Assembly: GCF_040581485.1 (NCBI RefSeq)
Contig: NC_090131.1
Coordinates: forward strand, 9,300,001 to 9,364,000
Source: Linepithema humile
Taxonomy: Eukaryota > Arthropoda > Insecta > Hymenoptera > Formicidae
Length of the DNA stretch: 64,000 bases
Direction: 5' to 3'
The notes under the pieces: generated by a model
Seen by the model: the letters and a program-made list of their open reading frames with translations, nothing else
Databases searched by the model: none
Told to the model about the DNA's origin: nothing
Made by a program: the position numbers and the translations under genes
Shown here: positions 55,198 to 64,000 of the stretch, piece after piece
Layout of the letters: every line of letters begins with the position of its first letter
Numbering within the stretch: position 1 is the stretch's first letter

Positions 55198-56208
55198 TCA
55201 ATGCTCACATGTATGTTCGTAATTACAGATTTCATCATCATCATCATCATCATCATCGCCTTTGCAATAACAATAATCATCATATTTTAATTCCCACACA
55301 AATTCAATTTGCTTGTTAATGTCTCTTGTATGAATCCGATCATCTATCCAAAAGAGTGATACATGGAAACACAGGTGACACCAATTGTCCAGATTTTTCA
55401 CATGTGCTAGTAACTGGTGACTATTGCAGATAGTTTTTTTTCCATACTTAACAATACTCTGTTCAGTCTTTCTCGAATGGTGTCTATCATCACATTTATG
55501 GCATAATTTATATGCCCGACCGGCGTAGTTGTAGGTGTACCACTCACTGATTAGCGTCTGAGAGTGATAACCAAAGGGTACATCTTCTTCCGTATACCTC
55601 CTTAGAGCCGCCATTTGCCGCGGTGAGGCAGTCTGAGGCACATATATAAAGGGTAGATGTCTTTTTAGATTCTTGTACAAATCGCCTTGGGTAGTATATC
55701 CTGATAATAGTTGTTCATAATCATGACGATCCTCTGCAAACGTTTCCTCCAGGTCACGAATGAGCCTCGGTGGAAGCGTGAGGTCCCTGAGATGCGGTAC
55801 AGATTTGATGTTTTTGTTTATAGCTTTGCGTGCAAGCTCGGTGAGACTTTTCGGTTGATGCTTGTTCATGATAAACCTAAACAATTTATAAAGTTGTAAT
55901 GATGTATATATTATGATAGTTTCTTTAGATTTAAATACCTGTTTATAAACGTTTCTAAACACTATGAAATCATTATTATAAAAATATATTAGATCATATT
56001 TACTGGAGACTGCTGACAGATCTGTGATTAACTGATCCACGATGTGTTGAGACTGAATATTACCATGGTTTTTCACGAGCTTTTTATACCTGCTTTTGCA
56101 CACAACACTAATTAAAAAACGCTGACAATGCTGATTAAAACATTGAAATCTGGCAACAATGGCGCCCAAAATGCTGACGTGGCTGCCTGTTGCTATGGGC
56201 GTTTGCAC
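55198..56208 (-). CDS. Unrecognised 336-residue protein
   Basis: Longest frame here without element hallmarks. A second methionine at residue 114 (MNKHQPKSLTELARKAINKN, 55869) is a likelier start, because the first ~20 codons (56150-56208) overlap a tandem repeat. From there, an F-box- or SOCS-like helical opening (SLTELARKAINKNIKSVPHL, LPPRLIRDLEE) is followed by PFIYVPQTASPRQMAALRRY. Two Cys pairs (CHKC at 236-239, CHLC at 277-280) with a nearby CNSH suggest zinc binding. The C-terminus has an Asp run and ends CNYEHTCEH. No signal peptide. It may be viral or element derived; I do not assign a function. Confidence 0.5.
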   Translation of the reverse strand: MQTPIATGSHVSILGAIVARFQCFNQHCQRFLISVVCKSRYKKLVKNHGNIQSQHIVDQLITDLSAVSSKYDLIYFYNNDFIVFRNVYKQVFKSKETIIIYTSLQLYKLFRFIMNKHQPKSLTELARKAINKNIKSVPHLRDLTLPPRLIRDLEETFAEDRHDYEQLLSGYTTQGDLYKNLKRHLPFIYVPQTASPRQMAALRRYTEEDVPFGYHSQTLISEWYTYNYAGRAYKLCHKCDDRHHSRKTEQSIVKYGKKTICNSHQLLAHVKNLDNWCHLCFHVSLFWIDDRIHTRDINKQIEFVWELKYDDYCYCKGDDDDDDDDEICNYEHTCEH

Positions 56209-56420
56209 ACGGCACTATTAAAGTGCTGATTAAATATAAAGAAATCTGGCAACAATTGTGTCAAAAAATGCTGACGTGGCTGTTGCTATAGACTTTTGCA
56301 CATGGCGCTATTAAAAGTGCTGATTGTATATAAAGAAATCTGGCAACAATGGTGCCCAAAATGCTGATGCAGCTGTCGCTAAAAATAGTGATGATATCAT
56401 TTTTGTAACAACGCAAAATG
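56100..56420. repeat. ~95-bp tandem repeat, 3 units
   Basis: The word 'aaatctggcaacaat' recurs at 56146, 56242 and 56336. The units contain 'aatgctgacgtggctg' and 'gcacacggcactattaaag'. Overlaps the putative 5' end of the 336-codon frame. Confidence 0.85.
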
Positions 56421-56584
56421 GTGCTCAAAATGCTGACGGCGCAAAATGGCGCCTGCAAATTCTAAAAAGTGATGACGTAATCCGTAAAATATGTGGTTCC
56501 CTCTAATCTCTTGTAACCTGATATACACATCGCAAAAGTGCTGATGCTGCGCTTTTACAATTGTAAACGTGTGTAACCTGATAC

Positions 56585-56905
56585 CCCTCCCCTCCAAAGT
56601 GCTGTAATCTGATACCTCCTCCTCTGAAAGAGCTGTAATCTGATACCCCCTCCCTCCAAAAGTGTTGACGCAGCGAAATCCGATACCCCTCTCCCCTCCA
56701 AAACTGCCGACGCAGCGTAATCCGATACCCCCTTCCCCTCCAAAAGTGCTGACGCAGCGTAATCCGATACCCCCCTCCTTTTCAAAATGCTGACGCAGCG
56801 TAATCCAATACCCTCCTCCCCTCCAAAAGTGCTGACGCAGCGTAATCCGATACCCCTCTCCCCTCCAAAAGTGCTGACGCAGTGTGATCCGATACCCCCC
56901 TTTTC
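56585..56905. repeat. ~42-bp minisatellite, ~7 units
   Basis: The word 'gacgcagcgtaatccgatac' (or close variants) recurs at about 42-bp spacing (cagcg at 56671, 56712, 56755, 56796, 56838, 56880), separated by 'ccctcccctccaaaagtgct'. Since 42 is a multiple of 3, the minus strand reads as repeating SDYAASALLEGRGV, which is unlikely to be a real protein. Confidence 0.9.
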
Positions 56906-57078
56906 CCCCGCACCCCCCTCATTGCCCCATGGGTTAGAACCGGCCTAGCTATACTACTTAAGAAATAGCCTAAAATCGTGAATGTTGTATCACGATAACG
57001 CATTGGCGTGCAGATTATCTTTTGTGTCATAGTTTCTGATTAAGCATATCTATACATTGTAATTGTTCAACCTTTATA
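56906..57078. other. Short gap before mariner scrap
   Basis: C-rich start (56897-56930), then AT-rich DNA without features. Confidence 0.5.
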
Positions 57079-57310
57079 TTCATTTGATTTATCACCAGGA
57101 GACTTTTTCCTGTCAGTTGCAAAAGTCATTGAAAGTCCGCCGATTTGACAATGTAAATAGTATTAAAGAAAATTAGCTGCGAGAATTAAAGGCCGTTCTG
57201 AGATCAGTTTACGAAAAATGTTTTTAAAACTGGAAAAAGCGTTGTCATAAGTACATTGCATAGAAAGAGGACTATTTTAAAGGAGATCATATGTAAAAAT
57301 AATGTGTTTT
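57079..57310 (+). pseudogene. mariner-like transposase C-terminal scrap
   Basis: The plus strand shows FDLSPGDFF (third catalytic Asp region in DD34D enzymes), then, across frameshifts and stops, blocks like RFDNVNS, ELKAV, SVYEKCF and NWKK, the usual C-terminal part of this family. A different lineage from the mariner at 4764-6495. Only the last quarter of the gene remains, heavily decayed. Confidence 0.65.
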
Positions 57311-57951
57311 AAGAACTGGAACTTTTTCAACATATTTCTTTCATATATTGCGACGTGTTTGGCCGTCGCTAGATGAAAACGCGAAGCGTCGAGTCTTCGG
57401 ATGCGAATAAATAAGAACTACCGCCGCTATTAGCCGAAGTACGCGACACGAAGTTGGGCGCCAGACGCAGATACGTCAGCTCTATTACACGCAGAGCCTT
57501 TCCGATCGCGAAATCCAAATTCCCACGATATCGGATTATCTAATTCGGCAGTGACGGGCTCGGCAAGCTCAACCTAACGGTAGAGGGACAGGGTGGTGCT
57601 GGGTACACGAAATCACGAGTGGAAATCCAATGAACACAACGGGACACACGTAAGAAATAATACACAGGCGTTTACCAAATAATATAAAATAATAACAGGT
57701 TTATTCGATTCAAAGAAATGGATAACAGCAGTAAAAAGAAGAATAAAAAATAAAAAGAAAGAATAATAGTTTGAATAACGAGATTTAGTAATTGGTAAAG
57801 AAAGAATTAAACTGAAATTATCGTTTGCTATCGAGTATTGTTACTTAATCTAAAGCGGCTCGAATAGATCCATCGAATAAACAAAATTGAAGAGCCGTAA
57901 TGAGAGCCGAGCGGCGGGTCCCGAGCGAAATTAACCTACGGTGCTTTACAA
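57311..57951 (-). mobile_element. LTR retrotransposon fragment: LTR plus primer-binding site
   Basis: Minus strand: a putative LTR start TGTAAAGCACCG near 57951, AATAAACCTGTT (57702-57713 region) as R/U5, then TGGCGCCCAAC (complement at 57453-57463), the primer-binding site typical of insect Gypsy/Pao elements. About 110 bp of leader follow before truncation at about 57340. No coding region remains. Confidence 0.6.
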
Positions 57952-58246
57952 TAAATAAAGCTGTTCCAAATATAAAAGAAAATAGCACAAAAATTCATAA
58001 ATGATAAGGTCTGGCCAAGTTCCAAAAAAGACACTCCAATATGTTTATATTTTAATAATTATTTAAATTTTTTATATATTACCAATATGAAAAGTAACTG
58101 ATACATTATTCAAGGTGCAAATTCAAAATAAACATACATAAAATATACATAAAATGTATAAATAAAACTGATCAAAATTTGACTAAAAAAAATTTAATTA
58201 AAATAACACAATATTTATTGAAAAATACAAAAAAACTTGTCAAAAA
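57952..58246. other. AT-rich, no feature
   Basis: Nothing supported. Confidence 0.5.
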
Positions 58247-58896
58247 ACAATCATTATAAAATCGAATCCTGGAAAACCGAACGGCGAGTACGCTGTCTGA
58301 TGGTGCTCAGCGCTTACGGAGCTATCATTGGCGGCGTCGCATGTTTTCTTATAAAATGCATATTTCCGCAAATTTTCAATGAATCGATCTGAAAATTTCC
58401 AGAAATCTTCCTTCAATAGTGAGGAACAAATGTCTCACTGGAAGTTGTTTCAAATTTCAAGTTTCCTCGACACTTTTTGTCGGTGAAACTAAAAAAACGT
58501 GGTTACCAATTGGCCTCAATTTGCAATTAATTATTATTAAACAATAGACGTTTTTCAGCTTCTTTATTGTTTTGTAGGCATTGCTAGACTATACTGCATG
58601 CGTATACCAAATTTCAAACAATTTCAACAAAATTTGGCCAAATTACGAGATTTATATCTTAAAATCTTATTGAATTTGGAGATAAAAATTTTTCACTTTT
58701 TTATTTTTATTATTAAAAATAAGCATCGAACAAAAAAACTGCAAATAGAAAAAAGTTCCGTCTCGTCATTCACTACAAGCCTATATTAAAAAAAATTAAT
58801 TTTGTGACTTTCAAAATTTTCATGCTTTAGGACATTTGGACAATACTTTTACACAATTTCGAACGCAGAGCGAGTTATTTGATTCGCGCCCTCAAT
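58247..58896. mobile_element. Foldback FB1, single arm
   Basis: Matches the right arm of FB1 (25373-26023) from 'cattataaaatcga' to the terminus 'gattcgcgccctcaat'. The left arm is absent. Confidence 0.88.
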
Positions 58897-59601
58897 TTTT
58901 TTATGTAGATAATACATATCGATGATGTGTTTGCAAGAAAGCCTAATTTTCTTATGATTTTCTTATGGAATAGCCAATTTAATAATGGCAATGTGCCGTA
59001 CGAATTGTTAATAAAAAAGAATACAATTATTTCAAATTTAGGTTATTATGAAATTAAAACTTCAAATAATAAATATAAGGAAACAAAATTATGCGACGTA
59101 TTAGATAGTTCAGAATACATTAGTAAGTTATGTTTCCATTTATAGAAACCATATATAGATTTTTCTAAAAGTCTTGTTCAAAAATTTGAAATATTTTATT
59201 TTATTTTATTTTATTTTTTATTTAATATTTTAAATACTTCATTACTACATTTTATATTCTTTTAAAATATTTATTCCATTTTTATACTATTATAATATTA
59301 ATAAAACTAAACTTTTATATTTTTTTACCAGATTATATAATACGTGTATATAAATACTTCAGTTTTAGATGGCTATATTAAGACAAATTTCTCTGAAATT
59401 TTTAACACCAAATTGAACAAAATTATTAGATGTGGATCACTTACTGATGGCCTATATAAATTTGAAATAGAAATTTCCCTCAATCTTCCCTGAATATATA
59501 CGGGCCCCGCATGAGAAATAGCTTGAAAAGTCCAGACGGGTCCTGGCTTTTCGTTATAAATTTTCCACGATTTTTTCCAGGTTTTGGTTAAAAAATATCT
59601 A
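58897..59601. other. AT-rich; possible short frame
   Basis: A 72-codon frame at 58927-59145 (NPNFLMIFLWNS-like start, YYEIKTSNNKYKET) has no recognised domain and may be an element scrap. 59150-59340 is very AT-rich. Low confidence that anything is coded. Confidence 0.25.
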
Positions 59602-60683
59602 CACTCAAAGAAAAGTTTTGTTGTATTATAAGAAATTCTGGTTGATTCTACTAGTACGTTTGTTCAAAAATGGACGAAACAAATTTGTTGTTGGAATTAC
59701 CAGAAGATTCTGTTAAATTTCATCCTGTTTAAATCTATCAGAATTTCTTGTAAACCTTACTACATCGTGTTGTTAGATTTACAAAATTCTACCAGAATTT
59801 CTTGTAAACCTTACCACATTGTGTTGTTAGATTTACAAAACTCTACCAGAATTTCTTATTAACTTTACTATATCGTTTTGTTAGGTTAACACAACTTTGT
59901 AGTTAAAAAACAAGTTCGGATAGGTGTGGTTTTTGTAAAATACTAACAATATATTTTGGTTTAAAGTATACTCAGTGATGTGATGTTTCCTACCGGGCTC
60001 CCGGCTCCCGAGCCAGGTAGGAAACATTACATCACTGGTATACATATATTTCATTAAAAAAAAAACACCACGTGATCATAAAACTTTTCGAATGTAAGGC
60101 TGATGGCAGAGATCGAGACGTAAGAACTTATGTATGTCGTAGTCGTTTCCACACGTATTCACACAATAACCTTTTACGACTTACGTTTTTCTCTGCCTTA
60201 CCATACGTCCACGACAGACGTCTACGACAGACATAAGTGCTTACTTCTCGTTCTCTGCCATCGGTCTAACTAATATTCCGTAATGGATTCCACGACGCGA
60301 CGTAAAACTTTAGCGAGCTCAGTTGAGACTGTTCCGACTGCTTAGCGCCATTGCTTCGCGAAAGATCTAATGCGCGCGATTCACGCCGCGAGTAGCGAGG
60401 GCGCAGTAGCAGTGTAACAAATGAATGCGGCGAACAGTTGATCAACCGTTTAGTGAGTAATGACGAAACTGTTGCAGAGCGCTGCGATTTATGTAAATAT
60501 AACAAGAAATTTTATAGATCCAACAAGAAAACACTTATTTAAATCCTTATAGTAAAGTTAACCAAACGGTGTTGATATAAGGTGTAAAATTTTGTGACGA
60601 TAACCAGAAATTCTGTTTCGTTTGACTAAAATACGGTCAACCAGAAGAATTTTGTTAATATAATAAAACCATTTTTCTCAGTG
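59602..60683. mobile_element. CACTG-ended element, left copy (1.08 kb)
   Basis: Ends CACTCAAAGAAAAG (59602) and ...TTTTTCTCAGTG (60683), flanked by TA on both sides (2-bp duplication). CACTG ends with a short duplication point to the CACTA/EnSpm superfamily. It contains nested palindromes (59973-60037 and 60097-60271) and ~60-bp internal repeats (59730-59880). Non-coding. The inverted copy is at 61361-62451. Confidence 0.75.
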
Positions 60684-60863
60684 TATCAGTATTTTTTTCT
60701 GGATCTGGCCGGGTTCGATCAGGGAAAAATCAATATTTTTATTCTGAACTTTCAGGTTATGTTAACGTTTGTTAAATATTTTACGGCTCAAAATAGTAAC
60801 ACCTTATAGCATATCAAAGAGTTAGGTTCGAAATAAAAGAAAAAACGGTTTGAAACGTACAAA

Positions 60864-61366
60864 ATGTATGATCGGATATTCGCGGCTTCTCGTCTACTGT
60901 TGAGGAAGCGAAAATATCGGGCGAGGACAAAATTAGAAACAAAAATAGCGAACATCAAAACTGAAAGTGACACGTGTGACGAAAGTGACTTGATAAAAAA
61001 CAAGTATTCGCGATCTAACATATGATACATACTAATGAAGCTACTGATAGTGCTGTAAATGAGAATGTCTATCATGTACGCGACGAAGAGGAAACTGGTG
61101 GCCTGGAAATATTTATGGAAAATAACAATTTAGAGCTCGAAGATGATATGTCAGATCCAGAAAGAAAAATCGAGAACTCAGAGCTCGAAGATGATATATT
61201 AGAATCAGAAAGAGAAATCGATGAATACAATAAAGGTCACAATAATGAGAACAAAATGGCTGATGAAATGGAAAAATTATGTCAGTGGATTGTAACCAAC
61301 CAAATTCCACACAATCAAGCAGATGAATTGCTGGATATTTTACGACCTAGATTAATGCCACACTGA
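60864..61366 (+). pseudogene. Transposon-type gene fragment, acidic N-terminus
   Basis: Starts MYDRIFAASRLLLRKRKYRA, reaches a stop at 61023, and continues in a shifted frame (from 61022) as an acidic region with two near-identical repeats (ELEDDMSDPERKIE and ELEDDILESEREID). It ends LCQWIVTNQIPHNQADELLD plus ILRPRLMPH, cut by the start of the right CACTG element. The helical end resembles, from memory, the N-terminal module of large hymenopteran transposon-associated proteins. Cut off at both CACTG insertions, so only a fragment remains. Confidence 0.55.
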
Positions 61367-62451
61367 GAAAAATGGTTTTATTATATTAACAAAATGCTTC
61401 TGGTTGACCGTATTTTAGTCAATCAAAACAGAATTTCTGGTTATCGTCACAAAATTTTACATCTTATATCAACACCGTTTGGTTAACTTTATTATAAGGA
61501 TCTGAATATGTGTTTTCTTGTTAGATCTACAAAATTTCTTGTTATATTTACATAAATCGCAGCGCTCTGCAACAGTTTCGTCATCACTCACTAAACGATT
61601 GATCAACTGTTTGCCGCATTCATTTGTTACACTGCTACTGCGCCTTCGCTACTCGCGGCGCGAATCACGCGCATTAGATCTTTCGCGAAGCAATGGCGCT
61701 GAACAGTCGGAACAGTCTCAACTGAGCTCGCTAATGTTTTACGTCGCGTCGTGGATCCATTACGGAATATTAGTTAGGCTGATGGCAGAGAACGAGAAGT
61801 AAGCACTTATGTCTGTCGTAGACGTCTGTCGTGGACATATGATAAGGCAGAGAAAAACGTAAGTCGTGAAAGGTTATTGTATGGATACATGTGGATACGA
61901 CTACGACATACATACATAAGTGCTTACGTCTCGGTCTCTGCCATCAGCCTTACATCCAAAAAGTTTTATGATCACGTGGTGTTTTTTTTTTTTTTTAATG
62001 AAATATATGTATACCAGTGATGTGATGTTTCCTATCGGGCTCGGGAGCCGGGAGCCCGGTAGAAAACATCACATCACTGAGTATACTTTAAACCAAAATA
62101 TATTGTTAGTATTTTACAAAAACCACACCTATTCGAACTTGTTTTTTAACTACAACGTTGTGTTAATCTAACAAAACGATATAGTAAAGTTAACAAGAAA
62201 TTCTGGTAGAGTTTTGTAAATCTAACAACACGATGTAGTAAGGTTTACAAGAAATTCTAGTAGAGTTTTGTAAATCTAACAACACGATGTAGTAAGATTT
62301 ACAAGAAATTCTGATAGATTTAAACAGGATGGAATTTAACAGAATCTTCTGGTAATTCCAACAACAAATTTGTTTCGTAAAATTTTTGAACAAACGTACT
62401 AGTAGAATCAACCAGAATTTCTTATAATACAACAAAACTTTTTTTTCAGTG
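61361..62451. mobile_element. CACTG-ended element, right inverted copy (1.09 kb)
   Basis: Inverted copy of the left element, from CACTGAGAAAAATGG (61361) to ...TTTTTTCAGTG (62451), flanked by CA on both sides (2-bp duplication). It carries the corresponding nested hairpin at about 62017-62083. Different flanking duplications show two independent insertions. Confidence 0.75.
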
Positions 62452-62998
62452 CACTTTTACCCAAATCTACAAAAACGTTTATAGGAACGTCATCCGCAAA
62501 ATACACAATATCGAACAATCCAGGAGAAAACCCGAGTAAAATAAGGGCCCTAGGCGGGATTCCAGTATAATTTCTAGGAAAAACCGTGGAAACAAAGCCT
62601 GGGCCTAAGTATTGTACATTTTAGATAATGGATCCGTCCATGCCCGCCATCCCCCATTACATATGGGTCCAAGCTAGATTTCCCGGACAGATCCAAGCTA
62701 TACTCGGGGAAAAATATCCAGGGCCAGGCTTTCTCATAGACCAGATTTCTACCTGGGTTGTTATGGAATAATTTATTAATGTTATATAATTTTTCCAAGA
62801 AAAAAATGCATTTTTAAAATTTTTCTTTCTTGGTAACGTTGATTGTCATTTGTCAAAACTGATGACGTAATAAAACAATTGAATGGCATTAATGATATAT
62901 ATTATTGAATAATAATTAGTTTTTGCAATAAAGTCTTTATTTAAGATTGTACAAAGTTTTAAGAGTTTTAAGGAGTGATATATTGTTTCCTATCAAAT
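62452..62998. other. AT-rich interval
   Basis: Unassigned. 62540-62760 has words such as 'ctaggaaaaaccgtggaaac' and 'tcccggacagatccaagc', possibly related to 59480-59590, which would make another decayed repeat around the CACTG pair. No gene. Confidence 0.3.
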
Positions 62999-64000
62999 AT
63001 GCCAAATAGGGCTGCAGTGAATAATTATCAAATTATTGAGGTTCTCACAAGTAAAGCTACCCAACTGTTACTCACCAATCGGAATGAAACTTTGCACAGT
63101 TATAAAGCATGAAAAAATAGTGAACACGTATGTTTTCATTTTTCCTAAAAACACTTTTTACCCTCTCTACCGTATATGGGCAATATACAAATCGTACCAC
63201 TTGCATCATGACCGGTATACGGACATCTCAAATAAAAAACCTAACTTAACTCAATAACTTAATTTAATATGACTATCAGTGAGTATACCAAGGTTTTTGA
63301 GGTCGTTGAATCCAAATCTGTGATCAAAATGAAAATGTTCAAAATGGCGGATCCAAGATGGCGGGCAATTTTTAATTTAGAATGGGGGAATTAATATGTC
63401 TGACCAACTCAATATCCTAATTTTAGAATTTTAATATCATATTCGGATTCAGCGACCCCAAAAACTCCCGAATAACAAGTTTCAGGCAAATTCAATCAAT
63501 TTTTAAAAAATTGCCCGCCATCTTGGATTTGCCATTTTGAACTTTTTTATTTTAACCACAGATTCGGATTCAACGACCCCAAAAATCTTGGTATACTCAC
63601 TGATAGTCATATTGAATTAAGTTAGGTTTTTTTATTTGAGATGTCCGTATACCGGTCATGATGCAAGTGGTACGATTTGTATATTGCCCATATACGGTAG
63701 AGGGAGTAAAAAGTGTTTTTAGGAAAAATGAAAACATACGTGTTCACTATTTTTTCATGCTTTATATGTGTGCAAAGTTTCATTCCGATTGGTGAGTGAC
63801 AGTTGGGTAGCTTTACTTGTCAGTAATTTTGATATTATTAGTGATAAAACTGGGAAAATTTATCCTAAAAGTCACCCAATTTGGACAACTATTTGTAATA
63901 CATGGAATAATCGCATGAAAGCAGTAAATCTTTATTTTTACGTTGCTCAAAACTGAAATAATGTTCTTGATCTTTAAAAACTTCAAAAAATATTCCAGGC
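62999..64000 (+). pseudogene. Second MULE-like gene, 5' end, broken by foldback
   Basis: ATG at 62999 opens MPNRAAVNNYQIIEVLTSK and runs into a foldback at 63047. After it (63830 on) the frame resumes: NFDIISDKTGKIYPKSHPIW, NRMKAVNLYFYVAQN, then a TGA and NNVLDL. The pattern DIIS..GK..P.S..I..I and LYFYVAQN parallels the N-terminus of the MULE-like gene at 42060-41900 (IYAKISDII; YIYVILQKNR). So it is a relative of that transposase. Two stops in the tail. The gene continues past the window edge. Confidence 0.6.
63047..63820. mobile_element. 774-bp foldback inside the second MULE-like gene
   Basis: Inverted arms (63047-63377 and about 63508-63820) with ends 'acaagtaaagctaccc' and complement. 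Matching blocks include 'gtataccggtcatgatgc' (right) and its complement (left). The centre (63378-63507) is non-coding. Frames inside the arms are not genes. Confidence 0.85.

Noticed and set aside
56555..57030. Repeating SDYAASALLEGRGV protein on the minus strand
   Set aside because: 42-bp minisatellite translated in frame; no start context or homologue recognised.

Overview
The window looks like nuclear DNA of an insect, most likely a hymenopteran such as an ant (inference). It is AT-rich and packed with arthropod-type mobile elements: mariner, Tc1, P/THAP, MULE, Copia, BEL/Pao, Gypsy, Penelope, Maverick and CACTG-ended elements. It also holds a piece of mitochondrial ND5 that reads TGA as Trp. 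I found no conserved host housekeeping gene; it reads as a transposon island made of nested insertions. Layout: 1-4160 holds foldback elements, one carrying two hammerhead-ribozyme-like cores. 4163-6640 is a foldback repeat split by a mariner, which is itself split by a 446-bp MITE. 6673-11450 holds two oppositely oriented Penelope-like elements (PLEs). 11514-12840 is a satellite whose monomers each encode a covarying stem-loop. 12841-16060 holds foldback and TTAA elements. 16316-24420 has two broken P/THAP transposases around a young, nearly intact Copia (18126-22927) with TATAC target duplication. 24536-30553 has large foldbacks and a deleted Tc1. 32917-38404 has LTR-like blocks, tandem MITEs and a 1.78-kb Gypsy solo LTR. 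38475-42098 is a MULE-type transposase gene whose C-terminal part looks like a ubiquitin-specific-protease (USP) domain. 43192-45290 is a BEL/Pao remnant whose gag is interrupted by the mitochondrial fragment. 47113-49560 is a third PLE. 49560-52214 is a Maverick/Polinton-like remnant (integrase plus small viral-like genes). 52440-56905 mixes minisatellites with two of the few possibly intact non-transposon genes: a GC-rich three-exon gene (53437-53939, +) and a 336-codon reading frame (55198-56208, -). 57079-64000 contains mariner and LTR scraps, a half foldback, a composite of two inverted CACTG elements around a gene fragment, and the 5' end of a second MULE-like gene broken by a foldback. 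The elements do not form a pathway; their nesting gives a relative chronology. The items I judge most worth pursuing are the hammerhead-like motifs with compensating stem II changes, the MULE-USP arrangement, the hairpin satellite, the small spliced gene, and the NUMT inside gag. Coordinates of element ends were read by eye and may be off by a few bases; divergence was not computed.
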